64,000 nt of DNA from contig JAEZFK010000021.1 of the NCBI GenBank assembly GCA_023437715.1, positions 124,001 through 188,000 on the forward strand, given 5' to 3'. A program made the position numbers and the translations under genes. A model generated the notes under the pieces. The model was not told the DNA's origin. It saw nothing but the letters and a program-made list of their open reading frames with translations, and searched no databases. The stretch comes from Bacillota bacterium. GTDB taxonomy: Bacteria; Bacillota; Clostridia; Lachnospirales; Lachnospiraceae. Positions 51,018 through 59,656 of the stretch are shown here, in pieces (positions within the stretch are counted from its first letter, which is position 1; each line of letters begins with the position of its first letter).

Positions 51018-52106
51018 ATGAAAGCATCAGAAGGAATCACCTACGCTCCAACCGGCCCGGCAAGGCCCGTCGTAAAACCGGGAGAATTTTATTTTGCAGC
51101 CATGTATCTGGAACACGGCCATATTTCCGGAATGTGCAACGGCCTGACAGAGGCCGGAGCCACATTAAAATACGTTTATGATACGGACAAAAGCCGTGGG
51201 GAAGCATTTGCCGCCCAATATCCCGGGGCCGTATTTGTCAGCCGGGAGGACATCATCCTGGCCGATCCGTCCATCCGCCTCATAGCAGCCGCTGACATAC
51301 CCTCAAAACGGTGTGAAACAGGACTGCGCTGTATGTCCGCCGGCAAGGACTATTTCACGGATAAAGCGCCCTTTACCACCCTGGAGCAGCTTGCTGCCGC
51401 CAGAAAAATGGTGGAAGAAACCGGAAAAAAGTACATGGTCTACTATTCCGAGCGCATTCACTCGGAAAGCGCCGTTTACGCAGGAAACCTGATCAAATCA
51501 GGGGTAATCGGAAAGGTTATCAGCGTCACGGGCCTTGGCCCTCACCGGATGGGAGATCCCGAGACCCGTCCCGGATGGTTTTTCAAAAAGGAATTATACG
51601 GCGGAATACTCTGCGATATCGGCTCCCACCAGATTGAGCAGTATCTCTATTTTTCCGGCGCAAGGGATGCCAAGGTAGAGCACAGCCGCATCGCAAACTA
51701 CAACCATCCGGAGTTTCCCGAGCTTGAGGATTACGGAGACGCCATGCTCACAGGCGATAACGGCACCTCCTGCTATTTCCGGGTGGACTGGTTCACGCCC
51801 GACGGCTTATCCGCCTGGGGAGACGGCCGGACCGTAATTCTGGGAACCGACGGCTACATAGAACTGAGAAAATATATCAATGTGGCCGCAGAGGACAGCA
51901 GCGGCGACAATTTGATTCTGGTGGACCGGAAAGGAGAGCAGTTTATCAAATGTAAAGATACGACAGGCTACCCATTTTTCGGGCAATTGATCCTGGACTG
52001 CATCAACCGGACCGAGAATGCCATGACCCAGGAACACGCCTTTAAAGCCGCTGAACTTTGCTTAAAATGTGAAAAATACGCGGCCGGAACCGTTCACAGG
52101 ATTTAA
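51018..52106 (+). CDS. Gfo/Idh/MocA family oxidoreductase, atypical
   Basis: The 362-residue protein has the family layout: an N-terminal nucleotide domain, a DKAPFTTLEQLAAARKM stretch in place of the usual EKP motif, and a C-terminal domain with CDIGSHQIEQYLYFSG. The normal GxGxxG loop is replaced by FAAMYLEHGHISGM, so cofactor binding may differ. It stands alone between two noncoding gaps and starts after AGAAAGGAAA. Codon use looks richer in C and G than the flanking spacer. The substrate is unknown. Confidence 0.82.
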   Translation: MKASEGITYAPTGPARPVVKPGEFYFAAMYLEHGHISGMCNGLTEAGATLKYVYDTDKSRGEAFAAQYPGAVFVSREDIILADPSIRLIAAADIPSKRCETGLRCMSAGKDYFTDKAPFTTLEQLAAARKMVEETGKKYMVYYSERIHSESAVYAGNLIKSGVIGKVISVTGLGPHRMGDPETRPGWFFKKELYGGILCDIGSHQIEQYLYFSGARDAKVEHSRIANYNHPEFPELEDYGDAMLTGDNGTSCYFRVDWFTPDGLSAWGDGRTVILGTDGYIELRKYINVAAEDSSGDNLILVDRKGEQFIKCKDTTGYPFFGQLILDCINRTENAMTQEHAFKAAELCLKCEKYAAGTVHRI

Positions 52107-52191
52107 AATATTTCCATTGGGGCGCGATGGCTGCCACCAAAAGAAAATAGTTACAACTAAAATATGACAGTGTGATTTGAACAATTTCTCA

Positions 52192-52198
52192 CATACTA
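52192..52198 (+). promoter_or_regulatory. Possible SigF/SigG-type -10 before spoIVB
   Basis: CATACTA is the exact -10 heptamer of forespore sigma factors, and spoIVB is forespore-expressed in Bacillus. No convincing -35 is found 15-18 bases upstream, so this rests on the -10 alone. Confidence 0.35.
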
Positions 52199-52249
52199 AG
52201 AGAGGAGCAAAAAATTGTCTCCTTTTATTCTTCTAAGGAGGTATGTGAG

Positions 52250-53530
52250 ATGGGATTACACAAGATTCATAAACTGATAGTAAGAGCATTCTGGATCAGC
52301 CTGATCTTTTGCATCGGATTTACCTGGTATTATATAAAGCGGGTGATTCCGGACAAACTGAATATCGTTGCAGAGGAAGAAGAACAGTTTCATTTCTCCA
52401 TGCCTTTTGATGTGACCCTGTATTCCGACAGCGAGGAAGTTGTGCTAAACAACGGATCAAATATTCCCTCGGATAAAATTCATTTGCAGGTAAACCAGCC
52501 TTTTTCCGTTTATTCGGAAAATCAGGGAAGCTATAAGCTGGGATTAAAGCTGTTTGGATGGCTTCAGCTAAAGGATATACAAGTCAATGTAGTGGATACC
52601 AAATATGCCATTCCATGCGGCACTCCCATTGGGATCTACTTAAAATCCGACGGCATCATGGTGATCGGAACCGGTGATGTGACAAAAAAAGACGGTATGG
52701 TGGCTGAACCGGCTTTTGGTATTCTCCAGTCAGGAGACTACATCGAGTCCATCAACGGAACCGCTTTAAATGACAAGGAAACGCTGATGGATGAGCTGAA
52801 CAAAATCGGCGGTTCTGAGGCAGTATTAAAGGTGAGGCGAGGCGGGGAGGACATCGATATAAAGATGAATCCCATAGAAGCCGAAGACGGCACCTATAAG
52901 CTGGGAGTCTGGGTCAGGGACGACACCCAGGGAATAGGCACCATGACCTATGTGGATATGAACGGCCAGTTCGGGGCCCTTGGACACGGCATCAGTGACA
53001 GTGATACCGGGGAAGTGGTCCAGATCACCGACGGTTCCCTGTATGAGACCGCCATACTGGGAATCGAAAAGGGGACCTTTGGAAAGCCCGGGGTTATGAG
53101 CGGCATCATTTATTATGGACCAGGCTCCACACTGGGCACCATAACCGCCAATACCGAAGAAGGGATATTCGGAAAGGTAAATGACCGCTTTAAACAGAGC
53201 ATCACCCAGGACGCCATTCCCATAGGCTACCGGCAGGATGTAAAAAAAGGAACGGCTTATATCCGGAGTGACGTATCGGGAAAGCTTCAGGATTATGAAA
53301 TCGAGATCCAGCGGGTAGACTATTCCACCACCCATAAGAGCAAGGGAATGGTCATAAAGGTCACGGACCCGGACCTTCTGGCTCTCACCGGCGGCATTGT
53401 CCAGGGCATGTCGGGAAGTCCCATCATACAGGACGGAAAGCTCATAGGAGCCGTGACCCACGTATTTATTCAGGACCCTACCAGAGGGTATGGAATATTT
53501 ATTGAAAATATGCTGGAAGAGTCGAGGTAA
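52250..53530 (+). CDS. spoIVB: SpoIVB sporulation signalling peptidase
   Basis: SpoIVB is a forespore-secreted serine peptidase (S55) that triggers pro-sigma-K processing in Bacillus. The 426-residue protein has an N-terminal signal anchor (RAFWISLIFCIGFTWYYI). A PDZ domain follows (AFGILQSGDYIESINGTAL). The S55 domain has a GALGHGISD histidine motif and the serine motif GIVQGMSGSPIIQ near residue 385. It begins after AAGGAGGT and precedes spo0A, as in other spore formers. Confidence 0.95.
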   Translation: MGLHKIHKLIVRAFWISLIFCIGFTWYYIKRVIPDKLNIVAEEEEQFHFSMPFDVTLYSDSEEVVLNNGSNIPSDKIHLQVNQPFSVYSENQGSYKLGLKLFGWLQLKDIQVNVVDTKYAIPCGTPIGIYLKSDGIMVIGTGDVTKKDGMVAEPAFGILQSGDYIESINGTALNDKETLMDELNKIGGSEAVLKVRRGGEDIDIKMNPIEAEDGTYKLGVWVRDDTQGIGTMTYVDMNGQFGALGHGISDSDTGEVVQITDGSLYETAILGIEKGTFGKPGVMSGIIYYGPGSTLGTITANTEEGIFGKVNDRFKQSITQDAIPIGYRQDVKKGTAYIRSDVSGKLQDYEIEIQRVDYSTTHKSKGMVIKVTDPDLLALTGGIVQGMSGSPIIQDGKLIGAVTHVFIQDPTRGYGIFIENMLEESR

Positions 53531-53535
53531 AGGTC

Positions 53536-53570
53536 AAAGCAGCTTGTGTAAATCCAGGCTGCTTTTCATT
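53536..53570 (+). terminator. Terminator after spoIVB
   Basis: AAAGCAGC (53536-53543) pairs with GCTGCTTT (53558-53565), followed by TCATTTT. Confidence 0.65.
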
Positions 53571-53825
53571 TTGTAAAAACTCTGCCCTTAGCCGGAGAAA
53601 AGGGTGGAATTCTGCAAAAATCAAATTTCATTGTAAAAATGCTAAAAAATCAGGGACAAAACTGAAATTTTTTGATGAATTTTGCTTTTCAATGTAATAG
53701 TAATGTGTTAATATAATTATTAGGCTGTGGAAAAAAATGGGAGTTTTTTTGCCGACAATGTATATCCTTTTTCAACATCACGGAAAAAGCAGATATGGGA
53801 GATACTCCGGCAGGACATTTTGATC

Positions 53826-53938
53826 TTCGACACGTTTGTAAAAAAACGAAAATGACGGAAGTCGATTTGGATTTTATTGTCTTTGTCGAATAATGCGACA
53901 GAATCCCATTGCGGCATAAGCCGGGCTAAGTCTATAAT
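53826..53938 (+). promoter_or_regulatory. spo0A control region with 0A boxes and a sigma-A promoter
   Basis: TTGTCGAA (53883-53890) matches the Spo0A-binding consensus TGNCGAA, and TTCGACA (53826-53832) is the same box on the other strand. A degenerate third copy, TGCGACA, lies near 53894. TTGCGG (53909-53914) and TATAAT (53933-53938), 18 bases apart, form the probable vegetative promoter. No clear sigma-H promoter was found. The 460-base gap before spo0A holds these and the spoIVB terminator. Confidence 0.65.
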
Positions 53939-53990
53939 GGCTTTACACTAGTTTTCATCTATTTTGAAGAATCAGGAGGAGAGTATCGAG

Positions 53991-54797
53991 ATGTCGGAAA
54001 TCAGTATTGCGATTGCGGATGATAACCTGCAGACATTAAATCTGCTGAATGATATACTGGAGGGAGAGGAGGATTTTCACGTCGTAGGAAGGGCGGATAA
54101 TGGCGAAGACGCCTACAACATGATTTTAAAAACAAATCCGGATGTTGTCTTATTGGACGTGATTATGCCGAGGATGGACGGAATTACGGTAATGGAGCGG
54201 GTGAGAAGCAGCGGTGCTGTCGCGAAGATCCCGTCGTTTATTATGGTAACTGCGGCCGGAAGCGAGAATATTACCGAAGATGCGTTCCGTATGGGAGCAA
54301 ATTACTACATCATGAAGCCCTTCAACAAAGAGATTATCGTCGACAAGGTACGGAGAGTGGGCCAGAGAAAGACAAAAACACCCAGCTTTCAGGGAATGAA
54401 AAAGGTGAAGCCTTATGTCAATAAGACCGAGTATATGGAGCAGAATCTGGAAAATGATGTGACTCAGATGCTTCATGAAATCGGGATTCCGGCTCATATC
54501 AAAGGCTACCAGTACTTGCGCGACGCCATCGTCATTTCCGTTCAGGACCAGGAAATGCTTACTTCTGTGACAAAAATACTTTATCCGAGTATTGCGAAAA
54601 AGCATCAGACAACCCCAAGCCGTGTGGAGCGGGCCATCCGCCATGCCATAGAAGTGGCGTGGAGCAGGGGAAAGATGGATACCATCAATGAGCTGTTCGG
54701 CTACACGGTCAGCACCGGGAAAGGCAAACCCACCAATTCCGAGTTTATTGCCCTGATCGCTGACAAAATAAGACTTGATTACAAAAAACTTTCGTAA
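53991..54797 (+). CDS. spo0A: Sporulation master regulator Spo0A
   Basis: Spo0A is the response regulator that commits the cell to sporulation. The 268-residue protein has a receiver domain with the acidic pair in AIADDNLQ, the phosphoacceptor Asp56 in LLDVIMPRMDG and a lysine near MKPFNK. The C-terminal DNA-binding domain has the nearly invariant helix TTPSRVERAIRHAIEVAW. ATG 53991 is preferred to the in-frame TTG at 53964 because AGGAGGAGAG (53974-53983) lies upstream of it. Confidence 0.97.
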   Translation: MSEISIAIADDNLQTLNLLNDILEGEEDFHVVGRADNGEDAYNMILKTNPDVVLLDVIMPRMDGITVMERVRSSGAVAKIPSFIMVTAAGSENITEDAFRMGANYYIMKPFNKEIIVDKVRRVGQRKTKTPSFQGMKKVKPYVNKTEYMEQNLENDVTQMLHEIGIPAHIKGYQYLRDAIVISVQDQEMLTSVTKILYPSIAKKHQTTPSRVERAIRHAIEVAWSRGKMDTINELFGYTVSTGKGKPTNSEFIALIADKIRLDYKKLS

Positions 54798-54896
54798 AAT
54801 ATAAGGGAAAGGCACTTCCTTATTTCTTCAAAATGCAGTATACTATAGGCTAGAAGATACCGCTCCGGCGGAGGAAAGAATAAGGGAGGTTTTTTG

Positions 54897-56342
54897 ATGA
54901 AGAAGATATTATTCGTTGCATCGGAGGCAGTACCTTTTATTAAAACCGGAGGGCTTGCCGATGTGGTTGGGTCCCTTCCAAAGTGCTTTGACAAAGAATT
55001 TTTTGATGTCAGGGTAATGATTCCCAAATATCTTTGCATCAGGCAGGAGTGGCGGGATCAGATGACCTATGTTGATCATTTTTATATGGATTATCTGGGA
55101 CAGAGCAGGTATGTTGGAATTCTTCAGTGTATTTACGACGGTATTACGTTTTATTTTATTGATAATGAAGGCTATTACAGCGGTTCAAAGCCCTATGGGG
55201 ACTGGTTCAATGATCTGGAAAAGTTCTGTTTTTTCTCCAGAGCAGCCTTATCCGCGCTTCCGGTAATCGGATTTCAGCCGGATCTGGTCCATTGCCATGA
55301 CTGGCAGACCGCACTGGTTCCTGTTTTGTTAAAGGACCGGTTCCATGACGGGGAATTCTTCAAGGATATGAAGTCCGTCATCACCATCCATAATTTAAAA
55401 TTCCAGGGCGTATGGGATGTAAAGACCATACAGAGGTTTACCTGTCTGCCGGATTATTATTTCACTCCGGACAAATTGGAGGCATATAAGGATGGTAACC
55501 TGTTAAAGGGAGGCATCGTTTACGCAGATGCCATTACTACGGTCAGCGATACTTATGCAGAAGAGATCAAGATGCCGTTTTACGGAGAAGGCTTAGACGG
55601 CCTGATGCGCGCCAGGGCAGGAAGCTTAAGGGGCATTGTGAACGGCATTGATTACGATGAATTTAATCCGGAGACAGATTCCTATATTGTCCAGAGATAT
55701 AACGCGAAAAACTTCCGCAAGGAAAAAGAGAAGAACAAGCAGGCTCTCCAGCAGGAACTGGGGCTGAATCAGGACGTGAAAAAGTTCATGATCGGCATCG
55801 TTTCCCGGCTGACGGATCAGAAAGGGCTGGATCTGATCCAGTGCGTGATCGACGAGCTGTGCAAGGATGATATTCAGCTGGTGGTTTTGGGCACGGGAGA
55901 AGAACGGTATGAGAACATGTTCCGCCATTATGCCTGGAAGTATCAGGATAAGGTTTCGGCCAATATCTTTTATTCAGAGGCCATGTCCCATAAGATTTAC
56001 GCGGCCTGTGACGCATTTCTCATGCCGTCCCTGTTCGAGCCCTGCGGCTTGAGCCAGCTCATGTCTCTTCGCTACGGCACTGTGCCCATTGTCAGAGAGA
56101 CAGGAGGCTTAAAGGATACGGTAGAGCCTTACAATGAGTTTGAGAGCCGGGGAACCGGTTTCTCTTTCTCCAATTACAATGCCCACGAAATGCTGGGAGC
56201 CATACGGTATGCAGAGAAGATCTATTATGACAAGAAGCGGGAATGGAATAAGATCATTGACCGCGCCATGGCAAAGGATTACTCATGGAAGACTTCTGCA
56301 ATAAAGTACCAGGAACTGTATGACTGGCTGATCGGCTGGTAG
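54897..56342 (+). CDS. glgA: Glycogen synthase
   Basis: GlgA adds glucose from ADP-glucose to glycogen. The 481-residue GT5 protein has the N-terminal FVASEAVPFIKTGGLADVV motif, HCHDWQTALVP, IHNLKFQG and the C-terminal SLFEPCGLSQLMSLRYGT block. ATG 54897 follows GGGAGG (54884-54889). A TTG three bases before it is also in frame. No other glycogen gene is adjacent. A TATACT (54839-54844) upstream may be a -10, without a good -35. Confidence 0.95.
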   Translation: MKKILFVASEAVPFIKTGGLADVVGSLPKCFDKEFFDVRVMIPKYLCIRQEWRDQMTYVDHFYMDYLGQSRYVGILQCIYDGITFYFIDNEGYYSGSKPYGDWFNDLEKFCFFSRAALSALPVIGFQPDLVHCHDWQTALVPVLLKDRFHDGEFFKDMKSVITIHNLKFQGVWDVKTIQRFTCLPDYYFTPDKLEAYKDGNLLKGGIVYADAITTVSDTYAEEIKMPFYGEGLDGLMRARAGSLRGIVNGIDYDEFNPETDSYIVQRYNAKNFRKEKEKNKQALQQELGLNQDVKKFMIGIVSRLTDQKGLDLIQCVIDELCKDDIQLVVLGTGEERYENMFRHYAWKYQDKVSANIFYSEAMSHKIYAACDAFLMPSLFEPCGLSQLMSLRYGTVPIVRETGGLKDTVEPYNEFESRGTGFSFSNYNAHEMLGAIRYAEKIYYDKKREWNKIIDRAMAKDYSWKTSAIKYQELYDWLIGW

Positions 56343-56378
56343 GAGAGCTCATTTTTTTAGAAGGAAGCGAAATTAAGG

Positions 56379-56939
56379 ATGAAACATACACATTGGACCC
56401 GGGAAGAAGCAGTCAGATGGGCAGAGGATTCTTCCTGGGTGGAACAGGAATATTATAACGAAGATCCGGACTACATGGCGTGCGTTAAGGACATCATGGA
56501 CAGTCCGGTATTCCAGTCCATGGATAACTTTATGCAGCATGGGGACACTACCTGTAAGGCTCACTGCATCAAGGTATCCTATATGAGCTATTGCATTTGC
56601 AGGAAAATGGGCTGGGAATACGGGGAGGTGGCAAGAGCCGCCCTTCTCCATGACTTATTTTTATACGACTGGCACACCCATGCCAGAGAAACCGGGGAGC
56701 ATTTCCATGGTTTTACCCATCCAAGAACCGCGCTGAACAATGCAGTAAAGCATTTTGAGCTGACGGAAAAAGAAAAGGATATGATTTTGCGCCACATGTG
56801 GCCCTTAACACCGGTTCCTCCCAAAAGCCGCGGGGGACTGGTCATTATTTACTCAGATAAATTCTGCGGCCTGGCAGAGACCTTTGCAAGAATCAAGCGC
56901 TGGGTCTTATATTGCTTTGGGCCAAAAAGAGCTGCATAA
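56379..56939 (+). CDS. HD domain-containing phosphohydrolase
   Basis: The 186-residue protein has the HD pattern: KAHCIKVSYMSYCICRKMG with the first metal histidine, AALLHDLFLYDW with the His-Asp pair, and GFTHPRTALNNA and ILRHMWPLTP later. HD proteins hydrolyse phosphate esters or nucleotides with divalent metals. It follows glgA by 36 bases with AGAAGGAAG. The actual substrate is unknown. Confidence 0.85.
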   Translation: MKHTHWTREEAVRWAEDSSWVEQEYYNEDPDYMACVKDIMDSPVFQSMDNFMQHGDTTCKAHCIKVSYMSYCICRKMGWEYGEVARAALLHDLFLYDWHTHARETGEHFHGFTHPRTALNNAVKHFELTEKEKDMILRHMWPLTPVPPKSRGGLVIIYSDKFCGLAETFARIKRWVLYCFGPKRAA

Positions 56940-56943
56940 GACG

Positions 56944-57052
56944 GAGGAAATACCCTGCGGGTATACCTGTATGCCCAGAAAGCGGGGCGGAAAAGAGGAA
57001 ACACCCTGCGGGTATACCTGGATGCCCAGAAAGCGGGGCGGAAAAGAGGAAA
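56944..57052 (+). repeat. 51-bp tandem repeat containing ribosome binding sites
   Basis: Two near-identical 51-bp units (56944-56994 and 56995-57045) are followed by the first seven bases of a third. Each begins GAGGAAA, contains CCCTGCGGGTATACCTG and an in-frame ATG, and is 17 codons long. The third GAGGAAA (57046-57052) lies directly before ATG 57055 and serves as its ribosome binding site. In the frame of the next gene the units would encode EE(I/T)PCGYT(C/W)MPRKRGGK. Confidence 0.85.
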
Positions 57053-57054
57053 CC

Positions 57055-57513
57055 ATGACATTTTGGGAAGAGATACTGGGGAACCAGGTGCTGGTGACTG
57101 CGGTTACCGGATGGACGGTAGCGCAGGTTTTAAAGACCATCATTGACCTGGCCCTTAATAAAAGTTTTAATCCGGAGAGGCTGGTAGGGTCCGGTGGAAT
57201 GCCAAGCTCCCACGCTTCTACGGTTTGTGGGTTGACGACCGCCGCCGGTTTTCGCTATGGCGCCGGTTCTTTTGAGTTTGCGGTTTGCTTTGTTTTGTCC
57301 ATGATTGTCATGTACGATGCCATGGGCGTGCGAAGGGAAACGGGAAAGCAGGCCAAGCTGTTAAACAGTATTTTGCTGGAAAATCCTTTGAAGCTTCACG
57401 GTGAGATTTTGCAGGAGAAGCTAAAGGAATATGTGGGACATACCCCTCTGCAGGTGGCAGCCGGGGCTCTGCTGGGCATTCTGCTGGCAGTGTTTATATC
57501 CCAATATTATTAA
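57055..57513 (+). CDS. DivPAP2 family membrane phosphatase-like protein
   Basis: The 152-residue protein matches the divergent PAP2 family (YuiD of Bacillus), with NPERLVGSGGMPSSHAST near residue 38, MIVMYDAMGVRRETGKQA and a C-terminal membrane helix (AAGALLGILLAVFIS). It is a membrane protein of undetermined substrate. The frame is open into the upstream repeat and the HD gene, so an N-terminal extension of 17 or 34 residues starting in the repeat is possible. ATG 57055 has the family-like start and a GAGGAAA site. Confidence 0.88.
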   Translation: MTFWEEILGNQVLVTAVTGWTVAQVLKTIIDLALNKSFNPERLVGSGGMPSSHASTVCGLTTAAGFRYGAGSFEFAVCFVLSMIVMYDAMGVRRETGKQAKLLNSILLENPLKLHGEILQEKLKEYVGHTPLQVAAGALLGILLAVFISQYY

Positions 57514-57535
57514 AGATCAAGAAAGGCTTTGGAGA

Positions 57536-57582
57536 ATCATAAGAAAATATCCCTTGATTTCTTATGATATTCATATTATACT
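57536..57582 (+). promoter_or_regulatory. Inverted repeat overlapping a promoter
   Basis: ATCATAAGAAA (57536-57546) and TTTCTTATGAT (57558-57568) form a perfect 11-bp inverted repeat. TTGATT (57554-57559) and TATACT (57577-57582), 17 bases apart, form a promoter that overlaps the right arm. The repeat could be an operator for the CmpB-like gene or a weak terminator of the upstream gene. Confidence 0.55.
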
Positions 57583-57623
57583 TTAACAAATTAGCAAATT
57601 GTTGAATTTGGAGGTAAAATGGT

Positions 57624-58184
57624 ATGTCAATTTACCATAGTATAAACAGCTTTTTCCTGTTCAGCTTTCTGGGATATCTTCTTGAATGCGCCGTACTGAG
57701 CTACGAAAATAAGAGGCCTGTGTTGAATCGCGGATTTGGTCACGGACCTTTCTGTATTATATATGGATTTGGAGCGATGGGAGCTACGCTTCTTTTAAGC
57801 CCTCTTATGGGGGATTGGATCAGGCTTTATTTTGCATCCATGGCCATGGCGACTTTCATGGAGCTTGTGACGGCCCATATGATGATAAGGCTGTTCGGCT
57901 CATTCTGGTGGGATTACAGCCAGAAGCCATTGAATTACAGAGGAATCATCTGCCTGGAAAGCAGCGTTGCATGGGGATTTTTAGGAATTTTTTATTTCCG
58001 TTTTTTAAATGGATTTGTGACTCATGTGGCCGGGCTGGTTCCGACGGGCCTTGAACGCATGGTTGCCATGTGCCTGATGGCATTTTATGTGGCGGATTTT
58101 GTGTATACCATGAGGCTGCAGATGAAGGCGGCATGTGAAGAAGATGATGATACGTCCATGATCGGGCGTCTGAAAGTATATTAA
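57624..58184 (+). CDS. CmpB-like putative ABC transporter permease
   Basis: The 186-residue protein has about five membrane helices and the family pattern FLFSFLGYLLECAVLSYEN, RGFGHGPFCIIYGFGA and the SFWWDYSQKPLNYRG loop. It matches the ABC_trans_CmpB family (formerly DUF1113), which is widespread in Firmicutes and of unknown cargo. No ATPase is next to it. It is flanked by its own promoter and a terminator. Confidence 0.85.
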   Translation: MSIYHSINSFFLFSFLGYLLECAVLSYENKRPVLNRGFGHGPFCIIYGFGAMGATLLLSPLMGDWIRLYFASMAMATFMELVTAHMMIRLFGSFWWDYSQKPLNYRGIICLESSVAWGFLGIFYFRFLNGFVTHVAGLVPTGLERMVAMCLMAFYVADFVYTMRLQMKAACEEDDDTSMIGRLKVY

Positions 58185-58189
58185 GAATG

Positions 58190-58218
58190 GCGGGATTCGA
58201 TGCGGGTCCCGCTTCTTT
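58190..58218 (+). terminator. Terminator after the CmpB-like gene
   Basis: GCGGGA (58190-58195) pairs with TCCCGC (58207-58212), followed by TTCTTT. Confidence 0.7.
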
Positions 58219-58255
58219 GTGCGTTATAAAGATATGAATGATATAGGAGGTTGCC

Positions 58256-58855
58256 GTGAATAAAAAAGTAAAAAAGCTTGTATTGGCCTCAGCCTCTCCG
58301 CGCAGAAGAGAGCTGCTGGCCCAGATCGGGGTGGTGCCGGAGATTGTGCCCAGCACCATTGAAGAAAAGCTCGCTACGGATGTGCCGGAGCTGGCGGTAA
58401 TGGAGCTTTCCCGTCAAAAGGCAGAGGATGTGGCGCGTTTCCAGAAGCCGGGGACCTGGGTCATCGGCGCGGATACAGTGGTGTCTGCGGCTGGGAAGAT
58501 CCTGGGAAAGCCGGCCAGCCATGAGGAGGCGTTCCGGATGATTTCCATGCTGGAGGGAAAGATCCATCAGGTATATACGGGAGTCACCCTGATATTTTGC
58601 GGAGAAAAGGGCAATAAGATACGGACATTTGCGGAAAAGACCGAGGTTTCCGTATACCCTATGACAGAGGAGGAAATAAGGACCTATGCCGATGATAAGG
58701 AGCCCATGGACAAGGCAGGGGCTTATGGGATACAGGGAAAATTCGCAGCTTTTATTAAAGGGATTGACGGGGATTATAATAATGTAGTAGGATTGCCGGT
58801 AGGACGTGTATACCAGGAGATAAAAGAGATGTTTGAACAGGAGGATCAGGAATGA
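58256..58855 (+). CDS. maf: Maf family nucleoside-triphosphate pyrophosphatase
   Basis: Maf proteins hydrolyse dTTP, UTP or modified nucleotides to monophosphates. The 199-residue protein has the N-terminal LASASPRRRELLAQIG motif, WVIGADTVVS with the catalytic aspartate, and GDYNNVVGLPV near the end. It starts with GTG after AGGAGG and overlaps the next gene by four bases. Confidence 0.93.
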   Translation: MNKKVKKLVLASASPRRRELLAQIGVVPEIVPSTIEEKLATDVPELAVMELSRQKAEDVARFQKPGTWVIGADTVVSAAGKILGKPASHEEAFRMISMLEGKIHQVYTGVTLIFCGEKGNKIRTFAEKTEVSVYPMTEEEIRTYADDKEPMDKAGAYGIQGKFAAFIKGIDGDYNNVVGLPVGRVYQEIKEMFEQEDQE

Positions 58856-59634
58856 TTAAGCTGATTGCATCGGATATTGACGGAACTCTGGTGAAGGATG
58901 GAAGCAATGAGGTAAATCCGCAGCTTTATGATGTGATTTTAAGGCTTCGCGAAAAGGGAATTCAGTTTGCCGTAGCCAGCGGGCGGCAATGGGCCAGCGT
59001 TGAGTCCATCTTCGAACCCATCAAGGAAAAGGTATTCTATCTTTCGGACAACGGAGCCTATGTGGGCTGCCATGGGCGCAGCCTGTTCATCAATACCATT
59101 GACCGTCAGACCGTCATGGATATGGTGATGGATGTGCGGAAAGTTCCGGGCCTTGAGGTCATGGTCAGCGGTCCGGATGTGGCATATCTGGAAACAAAGG
59201 ATCAGGAATTTGTTGACTGGATGGTGAACGGATATAAGTTCCGGATAAAGCAGGTGGAAGATATAACTGCAGTGGATTCTGAATTTATTAAGATCTCGGT
59301 TTACCGGAAAGAGGATGTGGAATCCCACACAAGGGCTTTCCGGGAAAAGTACGGGGACCGTTTAAAGATGACCATTTCCGGGGACATGTGGCTGGACTGC
59401 ATGAAGAAAGGAATCAATAAGGGCCAGGCCATAAAGCTTCTTCAGGACAGCCTGGAGATTAAGCCGGAGGAGACCATGGCCTTTGGAGACCAGTTAAATG
59501 ACATCGAGATGCTAAAACAGGCTTATTACAGCTTTGCGGTGGGCAATGCCAGAAAAGAAGTAAAGGAAGCGGCCCGTTTCCAGGCGGATACCAATGTGAA
59601 CGACGGTGTTTTAAAAATACTGAAGCTGCTCTAG
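58852..59634 (+). CDS. Cof-type HAD-IIB phosphatase
   Basis: The 260-residue protein has HAD motif I ASDIDGTLVKDG, a motif II region FAVASGRQW and motif III-IV KGQAIKLLQ with AFGDQLNDIEML. The C2B cap lies between. It is a cytosolic magnesium-dependent sugar-phosphate or flavin phosphatase by family. It overlaps maf (ATGA), so the two are coupled. Confidence 0.9.
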   Translation: MIKLIASDIDGTLVKDGSNEVNPQLYDVILRLREKGIQFAVASGRQWASVESIFEPIKEKVFYLSDNGAYVGCHGRSLFINTIDRQTVMDMVMDVRKVPGLEVMVSGPDVAYLETKDQEFVDWMVNGYKFRIKQVEDITAVDSEFIKISVYRKEDVESHTRAFREKYGDRLKMTISGDMWLDCMKKGINKGQAIKLLQDSLEIKPEETMAFGDQLNDIEMLKQAYYSFAVGNARKEVKEAARFQADTNVNDGVLKILKLL

Positions 59635-59656
59635 GCGGCGGGGAAGGAGGGTGTCC

